Shown: piece after piece, positions 7,567 through 16,474 of the stretch
Position numbering within the stretch: position 1 is the first letter of the stretch
How the letters are laid out: every line of letters begins with the position of its first letter
Assembly: GCA_038217425.1 (NCBI GenBank)
Contig: JBBQPM010000096.1
Span: 1 to 25,705 of the forward strand
Direction: 5' to 3'
From: JAIEPT01 sp038217425
Lineage (GTDB): Bacteria > Planctomycetota > Planctomycetia > Gemmatales > Gemmataceae
DNA: 25,705 nucleotides
The notes under the pieces: model-generated
The model's input: the letters and a program-made list of their open reading frames with translations, nothing else
The model's database searches: none
What the model was told of the DNA's origin: nothing
Translations under genes and position numbers: made by a program

Positions 7567-9030
7567 CTAAAAAATAAATCCGACGGCGACAAGGCCAGCG
7601 AAGATCGCGAGCGGTGCGCACCAGAGGAGTTGAGCACGACCGGAATCGAAGAGCGCGACCGCCGCCAGCCAGCTTGCGCCGAAACCGATCCCCAGAGCGA
7701 CGAGAAAATCCTGATGCAGAGGCGACGTCGTCTTGCCTGTCCAGATCCACAGATCGGTCGGACCGTGCTGTAGCAGATGGTTGGCCATGACGGCGACGTG
7801 ATTTTTAGTGGTCGACCAGGCGTCGCATTGCAGGAGATCCATGAGCAACGGCGCCTGCGTCCAACCCGGGATCTGAAGCGCAAAGCCGAGGGCGGCGAGC
7901 AACCCGAGGACGATGCCGAACGCCCCGAAGTCGCCGTCTTCATTGGTCGCCCGGCTCAGAAGCGAGATCCAGGGTGCCAGGATCGGCAGTAAAAACCGTG
8001 GCCCCCACGACACGCCGCCTTGCCAATCGTGCCAGGCAGAAAAGGCCAAGACGTAACTCGCGGTAATGCCCGTGAGTAGAACGACTTCCTGCCACCCGCG
8101 TGCCAGGATTGCCGGGAGTTTCCAGAGTACGGCCAGCAGGATCGGCGCGAAGCAGAACAGGCCCTTGCCCGGACTGAAGAGCAAACCAAGGGCGCCGTCG
8201 GCAATCGAGCCGTCAAAATGCGCGTCGCGATACCCGAGATCGAGCGGGTTGCCCCAGCGCAGCCAGTTGACCAGCGCGACGACGCCGAGCGCGGCGCCGA
8301 TTGGCACGAGGAGCGCCAGGAGCGCGCGCAGCCGGTCGCGATTGTCGCCTTGCGTCACCAACGCCACATAGAGGAGGAACCAACCGGCCGTCACGGCGAA
8401 GAATGATCGCGACAAGATTCCCAGGGCGCAAGCGAAGGCGAGATTGGCGACGGAGGAGAGATCTTGATGGCGCCGATATTGCTCGGCCCGGTAGAACCCG
8501 AGCATCAGAAAGAGAGCTTCAAAAATTTGCGGAAAGATGGTCCGGGCGTAGAAGACCATCGGCGTACACCAGCCGACGGCGAGCGTGAGGAGAAGCGCCG
8601 AGGCGGTGGACGCGCCGCTGCGCTGCGCAGCGAGAAAGACGAGGACCATCACGCCCGCGCAGGCGACGGGGCCGAGGATGAGCATGGTGAGGAACATGGG
8701 CCAATTGGTGCCGCCGGCGCCCGCAGCCTGGTTGAGCAAGGCGGCTTGCGGCACAACCGGAGGCCCCTCGCTTTTCATGCGCGCCTGCACGATAATGCCG
8801 GCGAGCGCCTCGGGGACGCTCGCCAGGATCGGCAAGATTTCGCGGTGCGTGCGGACGAGGTGATTGTCCTTGGCCAGGCTCACGCTGGCGTTAAAGATGT
8901 CGCTCTCCTCGGGCGCGTATAAAGTACCGCGGCCCAGAAGCGCGAAGAGAAATGCGAAGGCAGCGAACAGGCACAGCGCCAGCGGCGCCGAGGCCGGCTC
9001 GCCGCGAAAGTCGTCGTCGGGAGAATTCAC
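7567..9030 (-). CDS. Polytopic membrane protein, GT39 / mannosyltransferase-like
   Basis: This 487-residue integral membrane protein has about ten hydrophobic segments. The signature LLFSPGKGLFCFAPILL, the WGNPLDLGY loop before it and the later WHDWQGGVSWGPRFLLPIL motif are typical of planctomycete relatives of glycosyltransferase family 39 / ArnT-type proteins, which use polyprenyl-linked sugars at the outer membrane face of the inner membrane. An acidic residue pair in the first loop (APEESDIFNASVSL) fits the catalytic loop position of that fold. It starts at GTG 9030 because no ATG occurs before the second third of the protein; no Shine-Dalgarno sequence is visible. It is the last gene of the minus-strand series, 30 bases after the SMP-30-like gene. 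Sugar donor and acceptor are unknown. Confidence 0.75.
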   Translation of the reverse strand: MNSPDDDFRGEPASAPLALCLFAAFAFLFALLGRGTLYAPEESDIFNASVSLAKDNHLVRTHREILPILASVPEALAGIIVQARMKSEGPPVVPQAALLNQAAGAGGTNWPMFLTMLILGPVACAGVMVLVFLAAQRSGASTASALLLTLAVGWCTPMVFYARTIFPQIFEALFLMLGFYRAEQYRRHQDLSSVANLAFACALGILSRSFFAVTAGWFLLYVALVTQGDNRDRLRALLALLVPIGAALGVVALVNWLRWGNPLDLGYRDAHFDGSIADGALGLLFSPGKGLFCFAPILLAVLWKLPAILARGWQEVVLLTGITASYVLAFSAWHDWQGGVSWGPRFLLPILAPWISLLSRATNEDGDFGAFGIVLGLLAALGFALQIPGWTQAPLLMDLLQCDAWSTTKNHVAVMANHLLQHGPTDLWIWTGKTTSPLHQDFLVALGIGFGASWLAAVALFDSGRAQLLWCAPLAIFAGLVAVGFIF

Positions 9031-9060
9031 GCAATCACCAGGAGGGGCGATGGTTGCCGA

Positions 9061-10032
9061 TCATTTCACCTTGGGAAACGGCACGTCGCCCGGCGTCTGC
9101 ACGCGCAGGCTCCACAACGTTCCCCCCGCTGTGATATACAAAGTTCGCAAATCGTCGCCGCCGAATGCGCAGTTGGTGACTTCGTCGCGCGGAATCGCGA
9201 TGAACTCCAGCAACTTGCCTTCAGGTGAAAAAACGTAGACGCCCCCCTTCTTCTCGTTGGTCTCCGCCGGGGGCTGCGGCTTGTTCAGGCCCCCGGCCAC
9301 ATAGAGCCGACCCTGGACGTCAAGCTTGATGCCGTCCGGCCCGCGCGACGTGCCCCAGTCGTAGAGGAGCTTGCGCGCGGCGACGTCGACCGAGCCGTCG
9401 GCCTTGAGATCGAAACGCCAAAGCTTGCGGGCGCCGGTCTTGTCGTTGTTATTGTTGTCCGCGACGTACAGATAGCGATCGTCCTTCGAAACGCGCACGC
9501 CGTTGGGGCGATCGACTTCCCGGCCCAGGATGCGCGTCACCTTGCCGTCGAGATCGATGCGGTAGACGCCCTCGATCTTCTTCCCCTGGGCGTCGGTCAT
9601 CTCCATCTTGCTGCGGTCGCCGTAACAGGGATCGGTGAAGTAGATCCGTCCCTGCGAATCGACGCAGAGATCGTTCGGCTGATTGTATTTCTTGCCGTCG
9701 TACGCCTCAGTGAGGACGACGATCTTGCCGTCAGCGTCGGTGCGAGTCACCCGGCGTTTACTCGCTTCGCAGGCGACGAGCCGGCCTTCTTTATCGAAGA
9801 GCAGACCGTTAGTGCCTGCCTTCGCTCGATGCAGCGACGCTTTGCCGTCCAGCGCGAGTCGGCCGATGCCGTCGTGTCCGGAAAAGAGCAGGCCAAGTTC
9901 CGGATGAAACGCGGGCCCTTCGCCGGCGCCCGCCTCCAGGAGAAGCTTCGGCTTCGCATCGGGCGCCAGGATCGGCTCGCCCGCCGACGCGGTAAGTGCG
10001 CAAGCGAGCGAGAGAAGGGAGAGGTAACGCAT
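9061..10032 (-). CDS. SMP-30/gluconolactonase/LRE-like exported protein
   Basis: This 323-residue protein has a signal peptide (1-17, LSLLSLACALTASA) followed by a six-bladed beta-propeller of the SMP-30/gluconolactonase family. Likely metal ligands are all present: E38 in GEGPAFHP, N120 in NQPNDL, N177 in RPNGV and D233 in GPDGIKLD. These bind a divalent cation and act in hydrolysis of sugar lactones in characterised members. Blade repeats such as DSQGRIYFTDP and DVQGRLYVAGG are clear. The length fits the family. The ATG at 10032 directly precedes the signal peptide. It lies 147 bases downstream of priA, separated by a palindromic repeat, and may therefore be expressed independently. The physiological substrate in planctomycetes is not known. 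Confidence 0.88.
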   Translation of the reverse strand: MRYLSLLSLACALTASAGEPILAPDAKPKLLLEAGAGEGPAFHPELGLLFSGHDGIGRLALDGKASLHRAKAGTNGLLFDKEGRLVACEASKRRVTRTDADGKIVVLTEAYDGKKYNQPNDLCVDSQGRIYFTDPCYGDRSKMEMTDAQGKKIEGVYRIDLDGKVTRILGREVDRPNGVRVSKDDRYLYVADNNNNDKTGARKLWRFDLKADGSVDVAARKLLYDWGTSRGPDGIKLDVQGRLYVAGGLNKPQPPAETNEKKGGVYVFSPEGKLLEFIAIPRDEVTNCAFGGDDLRTLYITAGGTLWSLRVQTPGDVPFPKVK

Positions 10033-10069
10033 AAGGAACTCCTGTTACAGGGCGGGAAAGAAATAAAAC

Positions 10070-10159
10070 AAGCCACAGAGAGCACAGAGGACGCAGAGAA
10101 ATGCACAAAAGCCAGAACTTCGAGTATGTCCGTTTTATCCTCTGTGTTCTCTGTGGCTT
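10070..10159. repeat. ACAGAG-type palindromic repeat, copy 1
   Basis: The left arm at 10070-10091 (AAGCCACAGAGAGCACAGAG plus GA) matches the reverse complement of the right arm at 10138-10159 (TCCTCTGTGTTCTCTGTGGC plus TT) at 21 of 22 positions, with a 46-base spacer. A related element lies at 19403-19500; both share a GCAGAGAAATG core just inside the left arm. It sits between the stop of priA and the start of the SMP-30-like gene. Confidence 0.9.
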
Positions 10160-10179
10160 CCTTCTTCGACAAGCGAGAG

Positions 10180-12411
10180 TCAAAGCATTTCCTGCGGATC
10201 GACGTCGACTTGCCATTCGATGCCGTGCGGCACGCGCAGGGTATGGACGACTTCGCGCAGCACTTGATGCAGGAACGCGGAACTGGGCGCCTGCAGCTGG
10301 AAGTGGAAGCGGAAGTAACTCGCCAGGCGAAAGACGGGCGCCTCGGCGGGGCCGAGCACGCGGAGTTCGCCGGCCTGCCCGGCTTTTTGCAAACGCTCTA
10401 GAGCGGGGGGAAAGCTCTCGGCCAGCTTTTGGGCGAAGTCGCGGGCGGCGGATTCGTTTTGTGCCCGGATGATGATGCGGGCCATACGCTGGTAGGGAGG
10501 ATAATGGTGAGCGTAACGTTGCTCGAGTTCCAGCCGGGCGAACGTGCGGTAATCGTGGATCGCAGCCAGTGCGATGCTCGGATGCTCGGGGTTGAAAGTC
10601 TGCACCAGCACCTTGCCCCCGAGGGAGCCGCGACCCGTGCGGCCGGCGACCTGGGCCAACAATTGAAACGTCCGCTCCGGCGCCCGGAAGTCGGCGTGAT
10701 GGAGGCCGACGTCGGCGCTCACCACGCCCACCAGCGTCACGTTCGGGAAGTCGAGCCCCTTGGCGATCATCTGCGTCCCCATCAGGATATGCGTTTCGCC
10801 GCGGCGGAAAGCGTCCAGCGCCGCTTGATGGCTGCCGGGGCGCTTCATCGTGTCGCTGTCCATGCGCTGCACGACTTTGCCGCGGAACTTCTCGCGCAGC
10901 TCGGCCTCGAGCTTCTCCGTCCCCATGCCGTGAAACTTGACCTGGCTGAGCCCGCACTTGACGCACGCCGTCATCGGCGCCGCCTCATAGCTGCAATAGT
11001 GACACATCACGATCTCCTTGTCGCGATGGTACGTCAGCGCCAGGTCGCAGAACTTGCACTGCTCGACGTGGCCGCAACTGGGGCAAAAAAGGTACGTCGA
11101 AAATCCCCGGCGATTGAGCAAGAGAATCACCTGGCCCCCTTTGTCCAGAGCGGCGTGCATCGCGCGCCCGAGGCTGGGGCTGATACCGTGGAATCGGCGG
11201 TCGGGATGACGGTCGTGCCGTAGATCGATGAGCTGCACGTGCGGCAGCGGCCGATCGAGCACGCGTTTGGGGAGCGTGAGGAGCGTGTACTGCCCGCGCT
11301 GGGCGTTGTACCAACTTTCGAGCGCGGGGGTGGCTGAGCCGAGCAGGATGGGGATGTTTTCCAGGCGGGCGCGCATGATGGCGACGTCGCGGGCATGATA
11401 GCGCGGCGTCGATTCTTGCTTGAAGCTCGATTCGTGTTCCTCGTCGATGACGATGAGCCCGAGGCGACGCGTGGGAGCGAAGACGGCGCTGCGGGCGCCG
11501 ACCGCGACGTTGACCTTCCCTTGAAAAATCCGCCGCCAGTGCCCGCCTCGCTCCGCGTTCTGCAAATGGCTGTGCAGCACAGCGACCTTGTCGCAGCGTC
11601 CCTGGAACGCGCGGATCGTTTGCGGCGTCAGGCTGATCTCGGGGACGAGCACCAGCGCCTCCTTCCCCTGGCGGACGACTTCCTCGATCGCTCGCAGGTA
11701 AAGCTCGGTCTTGCCGCTGCCGGTGACGCCGTGCAACAGGAAGACGCGGAACTCGGGCTGGCGCAGTGCCGGCTCGAGCCGCGCCCAGACTTCGAGCTGA
11801 TCCTGCGTCAGCGTCGGTCCCGGTGACATGGGGATGTCACTCGGCTCGTCGGGCGCCGATTCGCGTTCGATGCGTTCTCTTCGCTGCGTGGCCAGGCCCT
11901 TCTCCACGAGCCCCTTGAGCGAGCCGGCGCCGCAGTCGGCGAGCTGCGCCAATCGGTTTGGTTCGAGCCCGTTCGGATGTGTCCGCAGGATTTCCAGGGC
12001 CTTGGTTTGTTGCGCCGAAAGTCGCGGCAACGGCTCGGGCGCCGGCGTCACCGGTTCCAGAAACGTCGCCCAGCGCGTCCCCGCGTGCTGCTTGGCGCCT
12101 GCTGGGAGGACGGCGTTGAGCACTTGGCCCCAGCCGCACAGGTAGTAATCCGCCATCCAGCGCGTCAGCTTCATCAACTCCGGCGTGAGCAGCGCCTGGT
12201 CGTCGAGCACCTCGGCGACGGCCTTGACCTCACGCTCCGGCACGGTTTGCGTGAGCCCGACGCAGAAGCCGACGGTCAGCTTGTCGCCTCGGCCGAAGGG
12301 GACGAGGACGCGCTTGCCGACTTCGAACTGGTCGCGCAGCGCGTCTGGGACGGCGTAACTGTAGAGGGCTTCGAGCGGACGATCGAACACGATCTCGGCG
12401 AACCAGCTCAT
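10180..12411 (-). CDS. priA: Primosomal protein N' (replication restart helicase PriA)
   Basis: This 743-residue protein is PriA, the 3'-to-5' DNA helicase that recognises collapsed replication forks and reloads the replisome. Domain order is complete: N-terminal DNA-binding region from residue 1 (FDRPLEALYSYAVPD), a winged-helix region at about 130-190, then helicase lobe 1 with Walker A GVTGSGKT at 228-235 and Walker B DEEH at 323-326. The zinc-binding insert carries all eight cysteines (443, 446, 452, 455, 470, 473, 483, 486). Lobe 2 contains GTQMIAKGLDFPNVTLVGVV and the QVAGRTGRG motif VI. Length is close to the 730 residues usual for the family. The ATG overlaps the stop of the upstream lipoprotein gene (ATGA), implying translational coupling. 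All key residues are present, so it should be active. Confidence 0.97.
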   Translation of the reverse strand: MSWFAEIVFDRPLEALYSYAVPDALRDQFEVGKRVLVPFGRGDKLTVGFCVGLTQTVPEREVKAVAEVLDDQALLTPELMKLTRWMADYYLCGWGQVLNAVLPAGAKQHAGTRWATFLEPVTPAPEPLPRLSAQQTKALEILRTHPNGLEPNRLAQLADCGAGSLKGLVEKGLATQRRERIERESAPDEPSDIPMSPGPTLTQDQLEVWARLEPALRQPEFRVFLLHGVTGSGKTELYLRAIEEVVRQGKEALVLVPEISLTPQTIRAFQGRCDKVAVLHSHLQNAERGGHWRRIFQGKVNVAVGARSAVFAPTRRLGLIVIDEEHESSFKQESTPRYHARDVAIMRARLENIPILLGSATPALESWYNAQRGQYTLLTLPKRVLDRPLPHVQLIDLRHDRHPDRRFHGISPSLGRAMHAALDKGGQVILLLNRRGFSTYLFCPSCGHVEQCKFCDLALTYHRDKEIVMCHYCSYEAAPMTACVKCGLSQVKFHGMGTEKLEAELREKFRGKVVQRMDSDTMKRPGSHQAALDAFRRGETHILMGTQMIAKGLDFPNVTLVGVVSADVGLHHADFRAPERTFQLLAQVAGRTGRGSLGGKVLVQTFNPEHPSIALAAIHDYRTFARLELEQRYAHHYPPYQRMARIIIRAQNESAARDFAQKLAESFPPALERLQKAGQAGELRVLGPAEAPVFRLASYFRFHFQLQAPSSAFLHQVLREVVHTLRVPHGIEWQVDVDPQEML

Positions 12412-14192
12412 AAGGCGAGCAGGCGGCGCAGGCGGTCTGCGAACCGCGCCCCTTCGGGGGCTTTGAGCAGAAAATTCGCCAGCTCGGCCACGTCCTGGCG
12501 CTGGGCAAACGCCTCGGGTTGGCTTTTCAGCGTCATTGCGGCTTCCTGGATTTTACCGAGTTGCGTCTGCGCTGCCGCCAACTGTTTGCGGGCGTGGCGC
12601 AGCCAGGCGTCTTCCAGCGCGAGCCCTTCGAAGAGCGTCACCGCGTCCTCGTGCCGGCCCGCGTCCCAGAGTGCCTTGAGCTCCGGTAGTCGCTCGCCTT
12701 GCGTGAACGGCGCCGACGTTTGCAGGAACGTCGCCCACTGAGTCGCGGCGTTCTCCCATGCGTCCCGGCTTTTTTGCTGCACGCTGGCGACCGGCGGGTT
12801 GCTCCGCTCTGCCAGCATCTGCCAGCGAATTGCGCTCGTATGCCACGCTTGCCCCAGGTGCAGGTGCGTCGCCAGCGCCAGCGGATGCCGCAGGGCCGCG
12901 AACAGGATTCGGCTCATCGTCCCGGGGACGTGTTTGTTGAGTTCGCCGTCGTCGCCTTGCGCGAGAAGATGCACGAGATACTTGTCCTCGCTGAGCAGCT
13001 CCGCCATCCGCTTGGCGCCCTCGGGCCCCGGGTTTTGCTCCGCGAGAAACGCCTGCACGAAGCGCGTGCGCCAGACCTTGGCGTCGAACAGCATCTTCTC
13101 GGTGAGCGCACTCACGCGGACGACGTCTTCCAGCAACTGGTCCGCCTGGGCAAGTTCGCGCAGCGCCTGCTCGATCTTGCCTTCTAGCAATCGATCGCCT
13201 GGCTCCTTGGCGTACTTGCGCCACAGATCGCGCTGGTTCGCTTCGAGGATTTTGAGCAGGCGCGCCTGCGCGGTCTTCGGCAGACCGGCGAAGAGGCCGA
13301 GCTTGTCGTATTGCAACCGCGTCCAGGTCGTGAGAAACGGATGGACGCGGGTGTCCTCGGCGCTTTTCGGCCCTGCCTCAGTCCCAAAATCGGTTCGGCC
13401 CGGGAACGCCTTCTCTAGTTCCGCGAGACGCGTTTCGATGGACTGAGCCAGCAGCACCGTTTCTTGCGGTTCGCGATCGGCGAACACGGCCTGCAAGTAG
13501 GCGAAGCGTGGCGCGGGCGAAAACGGATCGACCGGAAGGCGCACGTCGGCTTTGTCCCAATCGGTCATTTTCACGAGCGGCGTCTGCGCGTCGCCGGCCA
13601 GGTCGATCAGGATCCATTCCTTGGCCAGCACGCCGAGCCGATAGTCCTTCGAATCGGGCCGAAGGAAGAGGGCCGTCGGGATCTTCGCCTGACGGAAGAA
13701 AGGCAGCGCGACGACGAGGCGATCGGCCGGGGAACCATAGCCCCGCTGCAAGATCGGTAGCGCTGCCAGGTCCTGCCGACCCACGTCGGCGAGCGGGACG
13801 TTGAGGGCAATCCACTGCCAGCCGAACCGCACCTTCTGCTCCGGCGACGCCGTAGCAAAGTCGAGCTGATCGAGCACTTCGCGGAAATAGTAGCACTCTT
13901 CGAGATACTCGGCGTCGCCGGCTTCAAACGTCGTACGCTGCAGGTTCGGCAGCCCGAGCTTTTTCACCCGTTCGGAGACGGGCTGCTGATTGACGGCATC
14001 GGCGAGGCCCGGTTGCAAATTGACGAGATCCAGAGCCCGGCGAAACGCGGCCGAATCGGTGCGCTGATTGAGGACGTCCAGCGCCAAAATGATCTTGTCT
14101 TCCTTGCGCGGAACGATCACGACGTCCGTTTTGTGCGCGGGTTTGCAGCCCGTGAGGAGTGCGGCCAGTAGTAATACATACGAATATTTCAT
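12408..14192 (-). CDS. Lipoprotein with transglutaminase-like remnant
   Basis: This 594-residue protein starts with a lipoprotein signal (LLLAALLTGC, lipidated Cys16), so it is anchored in the envelope. Residues about 120-176, VRFGWQWIALNVPL then LQRGYGSPADRLVVALPFFR and KIPTALFL, resemble the transglutaminase-like superfamily as seen in planctomycete proteins. The position that would hold the catalytic Cys (GYGSPADRL) has none, so catalysis is unlikely. The remainder is helical, with TPR-like stretches near the C-terminus (ALWDAGRHEDAVTLFEGLAL). Function is unknown. It lies seven bases after the DUF1501 gene and its TGA overlaps the ATG of priA. The domain assignment is from pattern similarity and is moderate; the lipoprotein assignment is firm. 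Confidence 0.7.
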   Translation of the reverse strand: MKYSYVLLLAALLTGCKPAHKTDVVIVPRKEDKIILALDVLNQRTDSAAFRRALDLVNLQPGLADAVNQQPVSERVKKLGLPNLQRTTFEAGDAEYLEECYYFREVLDQLDFATASPEQKVRFGWQWIALNVPLADVGRQDLAALPILQRGYGSPADRLVVALPFFRQAKIPTALFLRPDSKDYRLGVLAKEWILIDLAGDAQTPLVKMTDWDKADVRLPVDPFSPAPRFAYLQAVFADREPQETVLLAQSIETRLAELEKAFPGRTDFGTEAGPKSAEDTRVHPFLTTWTRLQYDKLGLFAGLPKTAQARLLKILEANQRDLWRKYAKEPGDRLLEGKIEQALRELAQADQLLEDVVRVSALTEKMLFDAKVWRTRFVQAFLAEQNPGPEGAKRMAELLSEDKYLVHLLAQGDDGELNKHVPGTMSRILFAALRHPLALATHLHLGQAWHTSAIRWQMLAERSNPPVASVQQKSRDAWENAATQWATFLQTSAPFTQGERLPELKALWDAGRHEDAVTLFEGLALEDAWLRHARKQLAAAQTQLGKIQEAAMTLKSQPEAFAQRQDVAELANFLLKAPEGARFADRLRRLLAL

Positions 14193-14199
14193 AACGGCC

Positions 14200-15594
14200 T
14201 CACGCCAGGATTGGCCGAATCACGTGCGCGCCTTCCACGCCGGAAAGCCGGTTGTCGAGCCCCTGAAATTTGAAGCTGAAGCGGTTGTGATCGATGCCGA
14301 GCAGATGGAGCATGGTGGCGTGCAGATCGTGCACGGTGGCGACGTTCTCGGCGGCGGCATAGCCGAGTTCGTCGGTGGCGCCGTGACTGATGCCCCCCTT
14401 GACCCCGCCCCCCGCGAGCCAGACGGTGAAGCCCTTGTTGTGATGATCCCGGCCGTTGCCGCCTTGCGACATCGGCGTGCGGCCGAACTCTCCCGCCCAG
14501 ACGATGAGCGTGTCATCGAGCATGTCGCGCGCTTTCAGATCGCGGATGAGCGCGGCACACGCGCGGTCGATCTCCTCCGCTTTGAGGGCGACGCCTTGCT
14601 GCACGCCGCCGTGGTGATCCCAGTCTTTATGGTAGAGCTGAATGAAGCGGACCCCGCGCTCCGCGAGACGACGCGCGAGCAGGCAGTTCGAGGCGAACGA
14701 GCCGTCGCCCGGTTGACAACCGTAGAGCCTGCGAATGTAGTTGGGCTCGCTGGCGGCGTCCATCAGCTGCGGGATGCTCGACTGCATGCGAAACGCCATC
14801 TCGTACTGGGCGATCCGCGCCGCGATCTCGGGATCCTGAGCGGTCACGTCGAAGCTGGCATTGAGGCGATTGACGGCGCTGACGACGTCGCCTTGTTGTT
14901 CGTGCGTGATGCCCGGCGGCGCGGTGAGGTAGAGGACCGGATCGCCTCGGCCGCGCAGATGCACGCCCTGGAATCGGCTCGGCAGAAACCCCGCGGACCA
15001 TTGCCGGGCGGCGATCGGTTGATTCTGCCCGCCTCGGCCCAAGGACGTCAGAACGACGAAGCCCGGCAGATCCGACGCTTCACTCCCCAGGCCGTAGGTG
15101 ACCCACGTCCCCATGGAGGGTTTGCCGGCGATTTGTGAGCCGGTGTTCATGAACATGTGCGCGGGATCGTGGTTGATGGCGTCGGTGGTCATCGAGCGGA
15201 TGAAGCAGATGTCGCCGGTGACGGCGCCGATCTCGGGGAAGAGTTCGCTGAGTTCCTGCCCGGCGGGGCCGAACTTGCGGAAGCGCGTCTGCGGACCGAA
15301 GCAGGTGAGCCGGGCGTTTTGGAGTTGGGCGATCTGTTGGCCGCGGGTGAGGCTTTCGGGCATCGGCTCGCCGTGCATGCGTGCGAGGACGGGCTTGTGG
15401 TCGAAGGTTTCCAGGTGCGAGGGGCCGCCGGCCATGGTGAGCCAGATAACACGTTTGGCGCGGGCCCGGTGGTGATGCGGATGGACGGCGCCGCGCGCGT
15501 CGGCGTGAAGGTTGGCATCCAGGAGCGAAGCGAGCGCGACGCCGCCGATGCCCTGGAGGAAGGTCCGCCGCTGGAGATGCTGGAGCGGATTCAT
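14200..15594 (-). CDS. DUF1501 (sulfatase-like) Tat-exported protein
   Basis: This 464-residue protein belongs to the DUF1501 family, abundant in planctomycetes and structurally related to the alkaline phosphatase/sulfatase superfamily. A twin-arginine signal is present (QRRTFLQGIGG, R9-R10, then VALASLLDANLHADA). Family landmarks are VIWLTMAGGPSHLETFDHKP, SMTTDAINHDPAHMFMNTG, HKDWDHHGG, VWAGEFGRTP and GRDHHNKGF, with FSFKFQGLDNRLSGVEG at the end. Asp and His residues in these motifs probably bind metal, by analogy with the superfamily. Length is typical. Most planctomycete DUF1501 genes follow a DUF1549/DUF1553 cytochrome-type gene; none is present here. It starts 10 bases after the small membrane-protein gene and has an AGAGAGG sequence before its ATG. 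Its biochemical activity is not established. Confidence 0.93.
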   Translation of the reverse strand: MNPLQHLQRRTFLQGIGGVALASLLDANLHADARGAVHPHHHRARAKRVIWLTMAGGPSHLETFDHKPVLARMHGEPMPESLTRGQQIAQLQNARLTCFGPQTRFRKFGPAGQELSELFPEIGAVTGDICFIRSMTTDAINHDPAHMFMNTGSQIAGKPSMGTWVTYGLGSEASDLPGFVVLTSLGRGGQNQPIAARQWSAGFLPSRFQGVHLRGRGDPVLYLTAPPGITHEQQGDVVSAVNRLNASFDVTAQDPEIAARIAQYEMAFRMQSSIPQLMDAASEPNYIRRLYGCQPGDGSFASNCLLARRLAERGVRFIQLYHKDWDHHGGVQQGVALKAEEIDRACAALIRDLKARDMLDDTLIVWAGEFGRTPMSQGGNGRDHHNKGFTVWLAGGGVKGGISHGATDELGYAAAENVATVHDLHATMLHLLGIDHNRFSFKFQGLDNRLSGVEGAHVIRPILA

Positions 15595-15604
15595 GGCTGC
15601 CTCT

Positions 15605-15850
15605 CTAGGGGTTTTTCTTCTCGGTGAAATTCAAGTCAGGCGCCACGACCGGAGCGTCGGCTGGTGGCTCGCGAGGTTCGATCCGCTGCGTGCGCCCGGC
15701 CCAGAGCCGCGAACCGAAGCGAAAGAAATCGAAGGCCGCCAGCAAAAACGCTCCGTACGGCAGCAGCGAGTTCTGGTCATTCCAAAGCAGTCCCAGCCCG
15801 AATAGCAGCCAGAGCCAGCCAAGCACCAGATAGATAACGGTTAACGCCAT
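15605..15850 (-). CDS. Small two-helix membrane protein
   Basis: This 81-residue protein has two hydrophobic segments at about 3-22 (TVIYLVLGWLWLLFGLGLL) and 29-48, then a charged, Pro-rich cytoplasmic or periplasmic tail. No family is recognised. It lies 7 bases after the upstream cyclophilin gene and 10 bases before the DUF1501 gene, so it is part of the same transcription unit. The amphipathic tail and clean start codon argue for a real gene, but similar length ORFs on the opposite strand occur and it cannot be proven from sequence alone. Confidence 0.65.
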   Translation of the reverse strand: MALTVIYLVLGWLWLLFGLGLLWNDQNSLLPYGAFLLAAFDFFRFGSRLWAGRTQRIEPREPPADAPVVAPDLNFTEKKNP

Positions 15851-15857
15851 GGCGGAC

Positions 15858-16451
15858 TCACTTCACCACGCGGATGGACTTGATGACCGGAGGATCGTTG
15901 GGGAGGTTTTCCATTCGGCCAACGTTTTTGGTCGGAAGTCGGCGAATCTTATCGACGACGTCCATGCCTTGAAGGACTTTGCCGAAGGCGACGTAGCCGT
16001 CGTGCCCAGGCTTGGGATTGCGGAAATCATTGTCGACGACGTTGATGAAGAACTGATCGGTGGCAGTATCAGGCGAATTCTGGCGAGCCATGGCGATGGT
16101 GCCGCGGTTGTTGGGCAGGGCGCCGTCGGTCTCAAGTTTGATGGGGGGGTATTTCGTGGGTTTTTCCTGCAGGTTGGGTTCGTGCCCGCCCCCTTGGATC
16201 ATGAACCCAGGCATGACTCGGTGAAAGATGGTGCCGTCGTAGTGTTTGTCCTCGACGTACTTGAGAAAGTTCTCGACCGTACGGGGCGCCCGCGTGGGGT
16301 TGAGTTCGATCGTGACGTCGCCCATGGAGGTTTGCATGACGACGACAATGGGATCGCGCTTGCGACTCGGATCATCCTCCGGTTCCACCTTCTGGCAGGC
16401 GGAAAATGAGAACGTCAGTAGACCCAGTGTCAAAAACGCGAACCGATTCAT
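15858..16451 (-). CDS. Lipid-anchored cyclophilin-type peptidyl-prolyl isomerase
   Basis: The 197-residue protein has a lipoprotein-type signal (FLTLGLLTFSFSAC, lipidated Cys19), a charged linker, and a cyclophilin domain from about residue 35. Catalytic-site features are visible: the FHRVMPGFMIQGGG block at 76-89 contains Arg78, Phe83 and Gln86, and QFFIN at 133-137 contains the second Phe. It should isomerise Xaa-Pro bonds of exported proteins. The frame is open to 16529, but the extra 26 residues overlap the palindromic repeat and are not protein-like; ATG 16451 precedes the lipoprotein signal. Loop GYVAFGKVLQGMDVVDKI closes the domain. It follows a second cyclophilin gene, separated by 151 bases containing a 33-base inverted repeat. 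Confidence 0.9.
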   Translation of the reverse strand: MNRFAFLTLGLLTFSFSACQKVEPEDDPSRKRDPIVVVMQTSMGDVTIELNPTRAPRTVENFLKYVEDKHYDGTIFHRVMPGFMIQGGGHEPNLQEKPTKYPPIKLETDGALPNNRGTIAMARQNSPDTATDQFFINVVDNDFRNPKPGHDGYVAFGKVLQGMDVVDKIRRLPTKNVGRMENLPNDPPVIKSIRVVK

Positions 16452-16474
16452 GCTACACCTGACAAAAACTTTCC

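Noticed and set aside
10101..10472. Short open frames over the palindromic repeat at 10070-10159
   Set aside because: Their peptides are translations of the repeat and of antisense priA; such peptides are common artefacts of this repeat type.
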